Positions 36,291 through 48,144 are shown, counted from the first letter of the stretch. The stretch is 64,000 nucleotides of DNA from Tricholomella constricta (GCA_013368375.1 JAACJP010000004.1:992001-1056000), one strand, 5' to 3'. Made by a program: numbers and translations. The notes: generated by a model from the letters alone, not told the origin.

Positions 36291-37282
36291 ATGTCCAAGC
36301 AATTTCAGTTCAAGCTCGTCCTCCTCGGTCAGTACACGCAAGCCAACTCCAATGCGTCCTGCTAAACACTTTCTCGCAGGCGAGTCTGCTGTAGGAAAGT
36401 CAAGGTATGTGCTATGATGTCTTGGAAGCGCTGCTCCATCTCATAACCTGCAGTCTAGTGTTAAGGTTCGTCAAGGACCAGTTCGATGATTATCGGGAGA
36501 GCACTATCGGAGGTTCGCCCACGCCCTATCCCTACCTCATTGTCTAACTCCTGGACGCCCAGCTGCCTTCTTGACACAGACAGTCACGTTGGAAGACCAA
36601 ACGACAGTGAAGTTTGAAATATGGTATGTCTCTTGACAGCTCAACACACTCGTAATTATATCGTCTCGCCACAGGGATACTGCTGGCCAAGAACGATATA
36701 AGGTATGTCTAATCACCACCGTATGGATGGGTATCTGATCTCCCTGCTTCATGCGTTATAGTCACTTGTATGTTGTTACCGTTTCCCTTCTGCGATTGCG
36801 CCACTGACTTTCATAGGCACCGATGTATTACCGCAATGCCAACTGCGCCGTCGTCGTTTACGATATCACACAAACCGCCTCCCTCGAGAAAGCTCGTACA
36901 TGGATTCGCGAGCTTCAACGTCAAGCCGACCCCTCAATAGTCATCGCCCTCTGTGGCAACAAGTCTGATCTATCCGCTCGCCGACAAGTTACAGAGGAGG
37001 AGGCTAAGAAATACGCCGAGGAGGAGGGTTTGATGTGGGCAGAAACCAGTGCGAAGACAGGCGAGGGCGTCACCGAGATCTTCACGGCCATTGGTAAGTC
37101 GTTGAATCATTGATACAACACAGCACTGCTGATCGTGTGCCATAGCCAAGAAGCTTCCTCTGACAGCACCACCGTCCGCACGGGCCGGTGGAGCGCGCCC
37201 AGCAGGAGGTGCAGGCTCAGGGGTTGATCTCAACAGGCAGTCAGCGAACGCGCAAGGCCAGAACGACGCTTGTAATTGTTGA
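36291..37282 (+). CDS. VPS21: Rab5-family small GTPase (Vps21/Ypt51)
   Basis: Eight exons join exactly to 209 residues: 36291-36327, 36380-36404, 36454-36512, 36563-36623, 36675-36702, 36762-36767, 36817-37093 and 37146-37282. The GTPase motifs are intact: G1 GESAVGKSS, switch [16 protein letters not shown] (the Rab5-type effector loop), G3 [19 protein letters not shown]4 GNKSDL and G5 [10 protein letters not shown]. The C-terminus ends NDACNC, giving a CxC pair for double geranylgeranylation. Rab5 directs early-endosome fusion and vacuolar sorting. Exon 6 is only 6 nt (TCACTT, encoding Ser-Leu in YKSLAP), and exons 2 and 5 are 25 and 28 nt. The microexon is required to keep the universally conserved motif, so it is firm. 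The hypervariable tail is Ala/Gly/Arg-rich. Confidence 0.97.
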
Positions 37283-37778
37283 ATCTGGGCTGTCGTCACA
37301 GATCTCGATCCTTTCCGTCTTTCCTCCTTATACACACGAGGGCTACCTCATATATGTTTACTTGTAGTGCATAGTTTCATCGCTCATTGCTCGGACTTTT
37401 GGGATATACACATTTTTTATACAACATGGGTTTTCTTATCATGTTATGACACAAAGCTTCGCGAAAGTGAAGCACAGTGTAAGCGGAGTGAGGAAGTCGC
37501 CAACCAGCAATCAATGTTCGTGAACCAACAACTGTGGACTAGCTTTCCGTGCGCAAATCCGTGGACCATGTATTATATTTTTGGCATAAAAGGTCGTGAT
37601 ATTGTTACAAGTCAAGACTGATGTCGACCAGAATACAGCTACAAATGCGAGAAGTAAAACATAAATCAAAACTGTAGATAACAACTCGATTTGTCGAGCG
37701 CAAGATGCATATACGACAGCATATAGCATATAACATACACAGCACTAAAGCGGGCCAATCCTGCGAGGCGGGTGTCAT
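37283..37778. other. Convergent 3' flanks of Rab5 and the RasGEF gene
   Basis: AT-rich space between two stop codons. It contains the 3' UTRs of both genes and nothing else recognisable. Confidence 0.55.
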
Positions 37779-40216
37779 TCAGAACCCTGCCGCCTCGAGA
37801 CCCTTCCGAATGTCCGCATGTGCAAGTTCAGACTGCTGCACCTCCTGGCTGCGAGCCCAGAGCCAATTACTGTCTTTGGCCGGATCCTCGCGGAGATGGC
37901 GACTGATGAAATTCATTGTCGACTCGCTCTCCGCAATATCGTAGGTGCGTGTCTGGTATCGCAGCAAGGCGGAGACCGTCTCGTACGAGCGCTGCCGCTG
38001 GAGGAAGCAGATGCGTTCGCCCTCATCAGTGTAGTGGTCTTGGATGTGGACCAGGTCCGTCAGGAACATGCTGATGAACGGGACGCATGGCCCCTCAACT
38101 TGCTGAAGCAGGGTACGGTAACCCGAGAAGCCGCCGGTGGGCTCATTGTGACGGAGGAGCCCGTCGAGAGCGGATTTCCGCCCAACGTGGGCCCAGGTGA
38201 GGTGCAAGCGGGTGATGACGGTACTGGAAAGGCCATTTATGACTGCGCTCATTGAAGCCAAGTTGTTCATGGCTTTGCATTTCTAGAAAAGCATGATTAG
38301 TCTACCGGTACGCGATGACCATACTCAGATGCATACCTCAGCGACCTTTATCCAGAACTCGATAGTATCCGCGCGCTTCTTCGACGTATCGTTGCTGAGA
38401 ATGCTGACCTTGACCCACGATACAACCTGGTCGTGGGTACAGCAAAAAGCCGCCAGGTTACTCTCACTGGGAGGTTGTTTGCCACTGTGGCGAAGACAGT
38501 CATGGGGAGTGACCTTGACATAGCGTTTCGATTCAAGCAACGTAAGTTGTTCTGCTATATCGACTGGATCGAGCTTGATAAGGTCGTTCTTGTGTGCGCG
38601 GGACTTGCGGGCTTTCTTGGGCGACGCGGTGGGTGATATTGTCGGAATTGCAAACGTCTAAGATGTTGTCATTCAATAGGACCGCCTCTGAAAGAGGATT
38701 AGAACTACGTACAAGACGTTGGATTGACTTCTGTAGGAGCCTGGCCATTGATGCGAGAGGCGGTGCCAAAATGAGACGAAGGAATTCGGTCAACCTTGAA
38801 GCGATATGGGGTTCCTGTTCCAATAGCCGATGATCCTCGAGCCACATCGTGAATATCATCAGCACCCGCCGCTGAGTTGCGATCAAGTGGCCTTTCCACT
38901 CCTCAAATTCCGCAGTAGCCAGGTCCTTGGGGTGGTCCATCCGGTAGATCTCAACCAGCATGTCAAAAAGATCGTCAGCTGTTGTGAACGTTCGGAATGT
39001 CATCAGGAATGTATTGCGGAATAGCGTTTCCTCGGCCATTTCTAGATCGGACGGTGTCAGTACAAGATACAGGAGATCCCAAAGAACTCACTTTGTGTGT
39101 CAACTGGCGAGGCTTCGCAGGTCAGTTTTTCCACCAGCGCCCGTAGCGTCCCATACCGCACAATTCCATCGGAGTCCACGTCCAGCTCCTCCGAGTACAT
39201 GGGCTTTAGGTACCATGCCTGAGCTGGCTTCGGCGGCGAAACTTCACCTAGACCATCCGTTGCCTTCAGTCTCTGGGATTTTGTCCGCTTTATCAAGACC
39301 CTAAACGCACTCTTGGGCATCGAGATAGCACCTGGTTCTGCTACCTCCCTGGGCGCATACGGTTTCCGCGGGCGGGGGTGGTCAACCCGTTCGGGCGCAC
39401 TAGGTAGCGTACCGGCTCGGACACGGGTGGTTGAGCGTTCACCTTGGGTTGGAGGAAAAAGTGGAGGTGGTTTGGGGTGGTGGGAGGTGTATGGGGGCTG
39501 AAGGACGGGGGACGTGCGGGACGTAGTGCCTTGATCGCGCTGTAAGTACTGGAATATAAGGCGGTATGAGGGGTCTGAGCTTAGGCTAGTCTGTACAAGG
39601 TCATGGGCATTGCTGGAGAGATAGAACTGAGGCGTAGTGCCCTACGAAAGACCATCAGCAATTCGAGAGCGGAAGCAAACAAGCATGTGCATACGTCACG
39701 GCTCTGAATGTGTGGGCTCCGCGAAGCCGGGGTCGGTGGTTCTACAGGCTCGTATGGAGGCACCAAAGGTTGGATCGGGGCAGAGATGTACAATTGCTCG
39801 GCATTGTACTCGAAGGTCCGAAGCTCTCTCGGAGTATTTCGTAGCTTCTCTGCCATCTCGTCGGATACCCGTTCGACGAACGCCTGCGGTATCCAGCCGA
39901 CCTGATCAGTCTCACTTCGAATTGCAGCCCACCATCCGCTCTCCTCTCGCTTCACGATGTCGAGTATTTCGTTCTTGGAGAAGGGGAGATGATCGGGGTC
40001 ATCAGAGCGGAAGTCATACAAGCAGAGAGCGGAGCAAATGGACGAGCTATCGAAACTTGGGGCTGTGCTCGTCGTCCCAGCGGTGGGATTTGCGGTGGAC
40101 GATGACGGGGACGTGGACCGTGGGGAGATACAGATTTCCGACTCGTAGGTGAATGGATCGATGAGGACGTGCAGCGACTGGCGAGTGTTCAGCGACGACA
40201 ATCCAAGAGCAGCCAT
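37779..40216 (-). CDS. CDC25: SH3-domain Ras guanine nucleotide exchange factor (Cdc25/Ste6-like)
   Basis: A multi-exon gene encoding a protein of roughly 770 residues that loads GTP on Ras upstream of cAMP or MAPK signalling. The start MAALGLSSLNTRQSLHVLID at 40216 is preferred; an in-frame ATG at 40264 would add 16 residues. An SH3 domain follows at about residues 55-115 (CALCLYDFRSDDPDHLPFSK, ESGWWAAI, VGWIPQAFVE). A Pro-rich linker has PPYEPVEPPTP and basic patches. The RasGEF-N module is seen at YGTLRALVEKLT and RNTFLMTFRTFTTADDLFDM. The catalytic Cdc25 domain includes LIKLDPVDIAEQLTLLESK, VVSWVKVSILSN, ADTIEFWIKVAEKCKAMNNL, SAVINGLSSTVITRLHLTW, then GPCVPFISMFLTDLVHIQD. It ends with SRHLREDP and the helix ending KGLEAAGF. 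All parts of the exchange domain appear present. It is shorter than yeast Cdc25, closer to fission-yeast Ste6. Confidence 0.92.
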
Positions 40217-41431
40217 GGATGCAGGAAGAATGGAGGAGGACAGGCGAAAAGATGTAAGTGTCATCTACATACATGACAGCGTTGTAACTTGTTTGACAAT
40301 CCCCATCAATCCTATACTTACACCGCTCTCTACAGTACCAATACAGCTTCATGCACTTTAGCTCAGTAATACATCAAGCGACTAGTAAATTCTTTTTCTC
40401 CTTTCATGAAACATGACTCGCACGTTGTTCACCTGAGCTGCCGGCTCAGTTGTTGCCACCAGCTTGCTAAGCCATGACTACTCATTCAGGTAAACAATGA
40501 ATTCCATTTCGGTGTGCTTGTATGTAGAAGCCCTCAAAGGCAAACCGTGTAAGCTGCCATAAGAGGGTCAAAAGGTTCCGAACTGTTTCTCCGAGGCTGT
40601 AAGTGTGGTCGGAAAATATTCCTTGCAGATTACCGAGGTAGATCAGATGCGATAGACCAAAGGCGACGTTGATATCGGCCTCGAGTCAAAGTCAACGCCG
40701 ATTTATCAACGCCGGAACGTAGCGGGGTGGGCCAAAGTCTCTGAGGAGCTGCCCTTCAGATGGATGGATTACCTACCCGGCGGGGGGGCTTTATCTTACC
40801 TACCCGGCGGGGGGGCTTTAGATTACCTACCCGGCGGGGGGGCTTTATCTTCCCAAGCCTGCAGCGACCCCAGCCTTGAAGTGCACTCACAGGCACTACT
40901 CGTCCTTTTTCTTATGGTCGGATTTTGATAACTATACGAGCAGCATAAGCAAGGCGCACATAGCAAGAATATTATGAAGTGCGGTTTATATCAGTCATAT
41001 GACGCATATTGTAAAACGAACTCGGTTCCCGGTCTACAAACCTTGGGCGTAGTCGTTTGCAAATGGCATGTGGCATTGACACACGGCTCAAGTTTATCCA
41101 TTTCCTCAAGTAATCTGCTCGATGAGGAGAGGTAAGAAGAGAGTCGCGCACTCAGAAGACCTCCACGAGCACATGCCCTTGACGCGGCAGACTGCGCGTG
41201 GCACGTGCGAGTGCTTGATGCACACAGTGGTCGTACTCCGACTTCGTCAGTAACGTGGAAGGAGGCGATGAGTGGATGCAATCCGTTGGTCAGTCCCTGG
41301 AGGTGGTCGAAAAGGCGATATAAAGCAGCATGGCTTCATCGACGCGGGAATTCTTCTATTTGTCCTTGCTTGACCCAGAAGTCGTGATTCTTCGCGTGAC
41401 ATGGAAATATTTCCGAATCCTTGAGCCCACC
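40217..41431. promoter_or_regulatory. Divergent intergenic region with a G-rich tandem repeat
   Basis: 1.2 kb between the RasGEF start (minus) and the uL30m start (plus). It contains three perfect or near-perfect 27-bp repeats at 40769-40849. A TATA-like GATATAAAG lies at about 41317-41325, roughly 110 bp before the uL30m ATG. No protein-coding signal is convincing. Confidence 0.55.
40769..40849. repeat. 3 x 27-bp tandem repeat with G7 tract
   Basis: The 27-bp unit starts TTACCTACCCGGCGGGGGGG and ends CTTTATC. Copies 1 and 3 are identical and copy 2 ends CTTTAGA. Each unit carries CCCGGCGGGG, partly palindromic, and a run of seven G. The array lies in the divergent promoter region of the RasGEF and uL30m genes. 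Confidence 0.95.
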
Positions 41432-41872
41432 ATGGCGTCCATTCTCTCGTCTAGAAGGCTTCTGCATAGCCAGTGGCGCAATGCCTCGCGCTCGCTAACA
41501 ACTACAACCCACACGCCCACGTCAACCTTCACCGCTCCCCCGCCTGCGCCCTCAACTTCTTCCGAGCCCGAACCCATGACACACTACAAAATCACCCTCC
41601 GCCGCTCCGCGATATCCCTAGGCGACAAAATCAAGGGCACGCTCATATCACTCGGTATTCACCGCCGTATGCAGACTGTATATCACCGCCACTCCCCCGA
41701 GGCTGCTGGAAAGATTCTGAGGGTCAAGGAACTGGTCGAGGTGCACAATGTGCCGGAATCGCAAGTACGGACAAATTCAGAGCAGAAGCTCGATAGGAAG
41801 GCGACTCGGGGATACAAGGTCCTGGGGAACAGGAGGGAGGCGTTTATGAATATCGGAGAGGGAAGGGTCTAG
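41432..41872 (+). CDS. MRPL33: Mitochondrial ribosomal protein uL30m
   Basis: A single-exon gene of 146 residues. The N-terminus MASILSSRRLLHSQWRNASR is rich in Ser, Arg and hydrophobic residues with no acidic residue, a good mitochondrial presequence, followed by a Thr/Pro-rich linker. The L30 fold starts at YKITLRRSAISLGDKIKGTL and continues SLGIHRRMQTVYHRHSPEAA, AGKILRVKELVEVHNV. This beta-alpha-beta pattern, with the R-S-x-I-G/L-D motif and the R/K-rich turn, is typical of bacterial-type L30 in the large mitochondrial subunit. A C-terminal extension of about 30 residues (TRGYKVLGNRREAF) is seen in fungal orthologues. An upstream in-frame ATG at 41330 is less likely because the MASILSS start has the proper targeting sequence and a CACC-ATGG context. 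Confidence 0.9.
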   Translation: MASILSSRRLLHSQWRNASRSLTTTTHTPTSTFTAPPPAPSTSSEPEPMTHYKITLRRSAISLGDKIKGTLISLGIHRRMQTVYHRHSPEAAGKILRVKELVEVHNVPESQVRTNSEQKLDRKATRGYKVLGNRREAFMNIGEGRV

Positions 41873-42475
41873 TAAAGGTGAGTATCGCTTGTAGTTTATG
41901 GGCTTCTTGGGCTAATTGCGCATCTTGCTAGATGATACCACTTACCTGTCGTCTTCAGTTACTAATTTAATTTCTGACTGTTCACTTGACACGGAAAGGC
42001 GACACACTAGTTTGGCGCCCCAATATTTGAACAGGCGTACTGGGGCTTTCCATTGATACTCTGCGAGAGCTCCTTAAGACAGCCTTAGGTCGTTGTTGCC
42101 TACCTAACCCTTATCAGCTATGCAGAAGGGCATTATCATAGTTGAGTGGTATTCCTGGAATGCAACAATAGCTGCGTCGGGACCATTTTCGAGATTCTCG
42201 AAATGTTCCAACTTGGCCACCTCACTAAGTATCTCCAACGCTAAAACCACAATCATCTCTCCACCCGTGCCAGTCAAATCACTTTTTTTCTTTTCACAAT
42301 TCAGACACTCCGTATCTGGGCAACGCGGCCTGCCGAATTTCTCTATGTCTCATCGCAGAAATCCCTGCATCTGCTCAAAATCATGGATGCAATTGACCGA
42401 TGCAGATCTTGTCAATGCCCTCGAAAATTGATTTTGTCGTAAATATGTAGAGTCCGGAGCGCAAAACAAACCTTG
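41873..42475. other. Convergent 3' flanks of uL30m and GWT1
   Basis: 600 bp between two stop codons. The first bases may include a 3'-UTR intron (GTGAGT at 41879, AG near 41931). No coding sequence recognised. Confidence 0.5.
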
Positions 42476-44416
42476 CTACAGGCGTATGACTCTGCGACCA
42501 CGGACTGTCCACGCTACTCCACAAACACCAAACGCATATGCACTGAGAATGAGCATCGCCCAGAAGTCGGACGTATACATTGTCGGAATAGTGAGATTGA
42601 TCAGTCCCGTCGCCACATTCGCCTGATAGATGTGTATAAGCAATGTATTCAGGGCAACACCCAGGAAGCTAAAGGGCCGTACCACGAGAAACAGCACCAA
42701 ACTATTCTTGTTGAGCGCCTCCAGTAACGGCGGCGGACTCTGCATCTGTTGCTGTCTACTTGGGTGGTCAATTGCAATGTCCACAGGGACTTTTAACTTC
42801 GATTTCTGCGAGTACACAGATCTCGAGGGGAAGAAGCACATGTCGACCAGGAGATAACCCAAGATGAAGCTGGTGTTGAAAGCAGCCACCCAGAAAATGT
42901 AGGGGGCGTTCACCTGGGACGCGATTGAGAACAAGTGTCAAACAGGTGTTGCGTTCATACCATCCTGCGCGAGACACCGTCGCCACCGATGCCAAAGAAT
43001 GTCAAAAGGCCCAGGAGTGTCCACCAGACGGCAGTGTACGAGCAAAGTTCGATGGCCGTGCGGTCGTTCTCGCGAGGCTCCGCAAGCGTAATTCGTTTGT
43101 CGCTGGCGTTGCTATTTCGGCGCTGACGTCCTTGAATTTTGAGGCTTCTGCGGAAATATTTGGGTGAGGGGGGGAGGATGATCGTCCCAATAGATAGACC
43201 AAGGAGATGCACAGCCAGGTACCCTAATGTATGATGAGAAGAAGTCTTCCAGGATCAACGAGGGCACTGACCTGAGAGGGATATTATTCCTTCTTTATTT
43301 GCACTGATCAGACCTGCCCGCGGGGCCTTCAAGACGAAGTCTTGCATTCCGAGGGCTGAGAGCGTTAGTTGCTGGGCTGCCCACACTAAGGTTGGTCCCA
43401 TACTTGGTAGATTTGAACAATCACACACCTAGTGCCACTAAAACGCCCAAAAGAGCCAAAGGGATACGAATAATGACCGGATGTAAGATGACTTGGAGAA
43501 TTGGCAGGAGCGCCAGTGTGATGAAGAAGTTCCAATGGGTGCCGTACTCGGATTCATGCTCCTGTTCACCTCCGTAAGCACGTCGATTAGATCGCAACAA
43601 AAGGAAAGTGCCAATACAGGATATTCAGTTCCCTTCACAAGAAGAACGCGCACAAGTCCGATGAGGATTATGGGGAGGGTTTTCCGAGTTGTGGAGAGTA
43701 TTTTGGGCACTGCTGGTGCCGAAAGGTACTCTGGATCTTTGAGTAACGGAATTGCAGAGACGAGTCCTTGGGAGAATACAAAGGAACCAACACCGAGATC
43801 CATCTTAAAATGAGCATTGCGTCAAAAAAATTATATTCAGTTTATACAGCAATAATATATGTACCAGTGACACGCCAAACGACTCGCATTTGGCAAGAGA
43901 GCGAGGGAATACAGGGAAATCGACAGCAAGGATGGCTAGAATGGTCATAAGGAGCATGTGTGCTCTGTAAACGGTGACAGATGGCAGAGGCTGGATTTGT
44001 GAGGTCGGTGTAGAGCGATTGTTCGACTGTCGAGTGGTTGGGGACATCGGTCCCGGTTGAGGCAACGGAGTCCCCAAGGACTGTCGAGGAATAAAAAGGA
44101 GGATGCCGGTCGGGATCAGCAGGAGAAGGGAGAGAAATCCTGGAGAGTTTGCGAACAGTGTCATCGACAAGAGTAGAGGAAGGACGAGGATTATCCATGC
44201 TGTTGGGAACTGGATCGTCCAGGATGGGGGCATCCGAGATTTAAGTGCTGAATACAAAGTAATTGAAGACTAAAATTCAAAGTCAAATGAGTTTCTAGAA
44301 TGCAGAATGAATGGACAAACCAACGCGACCAGGGAAATTAGATTGACGTGTAGCACAGTAGAACCAGTCAGGTCGGAGACCCAGTCTTCCTTGGCTTTCT
44401 TGTAGTTAGAGCCCAT
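42476..44416 (-). CDS. GWT1: GPI-anchored wall protein transfer 1 (inositol acyltransferase)
   Basis: A multi-exon gene for the ER membrane enzyme that acylates the inositol of GlcN-PI during GPI-anchor synthesis (PIG-W family, target of the antifungal manogepix). The start [20 protein letters not shown] at 44416 matches the family's charged N-terminus, and an in-frame upstream extension was rejected. Hydrophobic helices include [24 protein letters not shown] and [13 protein letters not shown]. The family hallmark follows: [20 protein letters not shown], then [20 protein letters not shown] and [13 protein letters not shown]. Further membrane segments are [78 protein letters not shown] and a final one ending near [16 protein letters not shown]. 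The central loop is charged ([15 protein letters not shown]), and the late [11 protein letters not shown]...NLTI region matches the family end. No disruption seen. Confidence 0.94.
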
Positions 44417-44739
44417 ATGAAGAACCTCTAAGTATGGTGTCGTTAACCGGTGTAAGTATAAGAAGTTGAAGTGAATGCGGACCGGCCAGCTTCCGAAACG
44501 CGTCCAGCATCTAGACGGGGATGCTGCCAAATGCGACCACACAACAAATGTTATTCCTATTTCTATCATTTAGCAGCAGCGGGCTATGACTTGGCATCTC
44601 CCCAACTCTCATTCCGCCTATTAGTATCTTTAGGTCTTACTTATTTCTACAGCAGGCTGCTCAGGTGAGCACTGATTATCTCTTAATCTCGTCCTAAACC
44701 CGCCAAGGTTAATTTCGTTGAGCAGGATCATCAGCAAGG
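44417..44739. promoter_or_regulatory. Divergent promoter of GWT1 and an F-box-like gene
   Basis: 323 bp between two start codons on opposite strands. It must contain both promoters. No gene or strong motif recognised. Confidence 0.5.
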
Positions 44740-46505
44740 ATGACAAGCCTTGATGGCAACTCGGGGACTGGGCCGGCCAAGGCTCCTGATGAGTCCGCCG
44801 TGGATTTCGAAAGACAAATGACGCCAGAGACCACCTTTCAGACCGCTATCGTTCCGCCTGAAATATGGCTGAACGTATTCGCTCATCTCTTGCCTGCGGA
44901 GCTTCGAGCAACAACTTTGACTTGCTCCTTGTTTCGATGGCTGGCCCAGCCTTTCTTATTCTGCATCATCGACGTATCACCATTCTTCCACGGATTCAAC
45001 GGCGAGCGCCCCATCCTCCGCCCTCACAAATACCTTGATAGAACTGTCCAGCGACTCGAATTCTACCGTTCTCAACATATCGCTCCGGCTGTTCAGCACT
45101 GCTGGATTTCGCCCTATTCTCGAAGTGGTTACCCCGCTCGTAACTCCAGAGACGACCTCGATCCTGATTTGATTATTGAGAAGGTCATTGAGGCTCTCCC
45201 ATCCTTCCCCAACTTGTGTAAACTCTCTTGGCACTGTACCGACTTCACCATGAAATGGTGGGATGCCATCTGCAAGCTTCCTATCACAACTCTCTGGTTA
45301 AATTCTTGTACGATCGAGGGCGTTGACCACTGGCCACTCCCAATACGTCACCTTGATTTGGATCAATGGGCTTGGGAAGGCGAAGTCACCAACCATGTTT
45401 CTATTCATGAGGAGCACTCGCCTGGTGTTTCTCAGACGGTTCTACCAGTCATCCTCCATTCGGAACACGTACGGCACATTTCTGTTCCTCGAGCAGACAC
45501 ATGCACTCACCTCCTCTCCACCATGTCGACAATGGACCTGTTCACTTCCCTTCGCGTCCTTCGCGTCCCATTGTCTGCCATGTCATCTCCCTGTTTCGTA
45601 CCAGCCTTGATTCAGTGTCCTGTCCTCGAAGAACTCCGAATATTCAACCCAACCGATGAAGCACAGCGCGAAATAACAATGGATGACCTTCCCTTTCACG
45701 CGTTGCCCTGTCTCTCGACCTACGAGGGCCCATATACATATCTGTTGCTTTTTGGAACGGGTCGACCTCTTCGGAAGGCTCTGATATGGGGCCTGGACGG
45801 TTCTCATGCGCGCTGTGATCCTTCCCGTCTACTCCACATCTTACGTCGATTATCACTGTTCAACCCTGCTCTGGAGATCTTGCGGATGTCGGTCTCCTAT
45901 GTCCCTGACGAGCTATTAGCCGTAATATCATCTTTCTGTCGTCTGAAGTCTGTGGAAATTTCATCCGCCGACAATTTCCCTACGGACCATCCTGTCCCTG
46001 AATCACCTCACCAGCGACCATCCACCTCGCCTGTGACGGTTCGTTGAGTTTTTTCTCGTGCCTTTGCTCGTCTTCTGACTTACATCCTCTTACACAGCTT
46101 CTCTATATAACCCTCCGGGACATACAATTTCCTGCTCAGTTAGAGAATCTCCGCATATCGACCAAACTTAATCACGGCAACCTCGATAAACCAACACAGC
46201 AGGCTGAAGCCTCGCGCCTCATTGAACTTATGGCTCGTGCACATCCCAAACTACGAAGTGTCGAAATAGGCTATGGGACATATTGGACAGGAACATACGT
46301 CGTTCGTTGGACCCGGCTTGTTTCTTCCTGCAATAGAAGCGCAAGCACGCTTGGGAAGCTTATCTTCAACGAACATAGAAGGACCATCGTATACCCAGAT
46401 GCGCAGCGTGCAGTCTTGGAGACTGACCTGGGAGATGTGAAGGTGGCTCGAACAGGAAATTATTTCGTTACGTGGCTACGCCGCCTTCTGTACAAGAGAA
46501 TTTGA
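44740..46505 (+). CDS. F-box-like protein
   Basis: Two exons (44740-46038, 46098-46505) give 568 residues. Near residue 38, VPPEIWLNVFAHLLPAELRA leads into TTLTCSLFRWLAQPFLF, the usual F-box pattern (L/P-x-E-I/L...I/V-F...L-x-x-x-x-x-L-x-x-C-x-x-x-R). The rest has irregular leucine-rich stretches typical of mushroom F-box proteins (CKLPITTLWLNSCTIEG, VLEELRIFNP, PALEILRMSVSYV, AQLENLRISTKL), suggesting a curved LRR-like substrate-binding region. Such proteins would act as adaptors in SCF ubiquitin ligases through Skp1. The substrate is unknown. The family is large and variable in Agaricomycetes, so no orthologue name is possible. The N-terminal 35 residues are Ser/Glu-rich. There is no sign of truncation. 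Confidence 0.8.
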
Positions 46506-46660
46506 TTGGTCTAGGGTGTAAAATGATTTCTCCCGTAGCTTTGTGTATACGAACTTGTGACTTTGAGTGTTACTTGTAGTCTAGACGCCTCGGTCGCGAC
46601 GCGCTCGTCCATCACGTGGAGCTATAAGTTTGCTTGAACGATGACGTCGACGTCGATGCA

Positions 46661-48144
46661 ATGGCGGTCGCTTCCATCCGCAGAGCTGCTTGTACTGCTC
46701 TTTCCTATGATATGGCTACACTCACTAGACAATGGTCGAATCTATGTCTTCGATGGGGTCGACCTCACAACTTCTACCGGACCCTTCGAGCATCTCGCAC
46801 CATACTGGCACCTCGATTGTACTCAAATGGACAGTCGACATCTATGGATAATGTGAATGTCGGGCATTCCAAGTTTCTCGCGGAGGCATCACATGCTGCA
46901 AAATGGCAAGAGGCTGAAATCGTTGGAAATGGTGTTTCGGCATCGTTCGACGATATTGCGGAAGGCAAAGGTTCGTATTGGCTCCATGGCATGGACTGAA
47001 GCTTCATGTCCTTGTACGCTAGGCAAAATATTACCGACGTCCTCGCGGCTGTATAAGCTTGTGCTTTCACTCGGAAAGCTTTCTTCACCTACAAACCATC
47101 GTGATCCACATAAATCAAATGCGACCAATCCCACTCCACCGACTGTAATACTCCTTCACCCTTCCCAGCCACTATCCCATGTAAGCCGACTTATCCAAGC
47201 CTCCATCACACCACTGACACCAGTGGTCTCATTCCGGACAACGTCCGCTGGTGGTCGAGTATATCAGTGGTCAGACTCGACGGACATCGGTGACTTCATA
47301 AAGGATGCTGCCCGCTCTTCCAGATTTTCCATCTGCTTCACATACGATCCTGCATACTCGCACCACGTCCTTACGCAGTCAGAAGGCCGTACGGTTGTAA
47401 AGCAACAGGAGAATCAGGACGGTGGCGAGACGATCATCGAAGTCGAAATCCCGACCTTCCCAGACCGCACCCGATTTTTACGAAGGCGCCTGACCCTGAT
47501 TCAGAAAAAGCTTCAATCGATGGAAAGTTTGAAACAAGAATGCGATCGCGAGGCACACAGGGGCGCGAAGCGGATGGCCATGGGGGGGTTTGGGATGCTC
47601 GTCGTATATTGGGGTGCTGTCGCGAGACTGACGTTCTGGGACTATGGATGGTGAGTATCTGTCACTCGGGTTTCGCGTCAATTATATTGATGGATGTCAA
47701 AATGAAAAAAAAAAACATAGGGATGTAATGGAGCCAATCACATATTTGTCTGGCCTGTCAACCGTGATTTGCGGATATCTCTGGTAATTCCCCAGATCTC
47801 GAGGTCAGAACCCGCCCTGATATTTAGAGTTCAGGTTCCTGTATCAAGGACGGGAGGTATCATATTCATCCGTCCTGAATCGATCCATATCGACGCGCCG
47901 TGAGGCATTGTACAAGTCGCGTGGATTGGACATCGAACAATGGATGGACTTGATGGCAGAAGCGAGAAGCCTTCGAAAGGAGATTTTGCGCATTGCGGAA
48001 GAATACGATGAAGAAGATCAACCGAAACAAGACGAGAATACCGCGCGGAAGTTCAAGGCTCAGGATGAGGAGGAAACTCGGAGAACAGGGACGACACACG
48101 CCACGAACTCAGAACCGCGATCGGAGGTACCTGCGTCCTCGTGA
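46661..48144 (+). CDS. MCU: Mitochondrial calcium uniporter pore subunit
   Basis: Four exons (46661-46970, 47023-47650, 47721-47783, 47835-48144) give 436 residues. The start MAVASIRRAACTALSYDMAT suits a mitochondrial presequence; an ATG 27 bp upstream begins with acidic residues and is unlikely. The N-terminal matrix domain contains PPTVILLHPSQPLSHVSRLI and RVYQWSDSTDIGDFIKDAAR. A coiled coil follows (RRLTLIQKKLQSMESLKQEC). TM1 is about residues 289-308 (AMGGFGMLVVYWGAVARLTF), then the selectivity-filter loop WDVMEPIT at 313-320 and TM2 about 319-337 (YLSGLSTVICGYLWFLY). The filter acidic pair of the WDxxEP signature (Asp314, Glu317) is present; Val replaces the Ile of the animal WDIMEP. A C-terminal coiled coil (MDLMAEARSLRKEILRIAEE) and an acidic tail end the protein. 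It conducts Ca2+ into the matrix. No EMRE or MICU gene is seen nearby. Confidence 0.93.
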
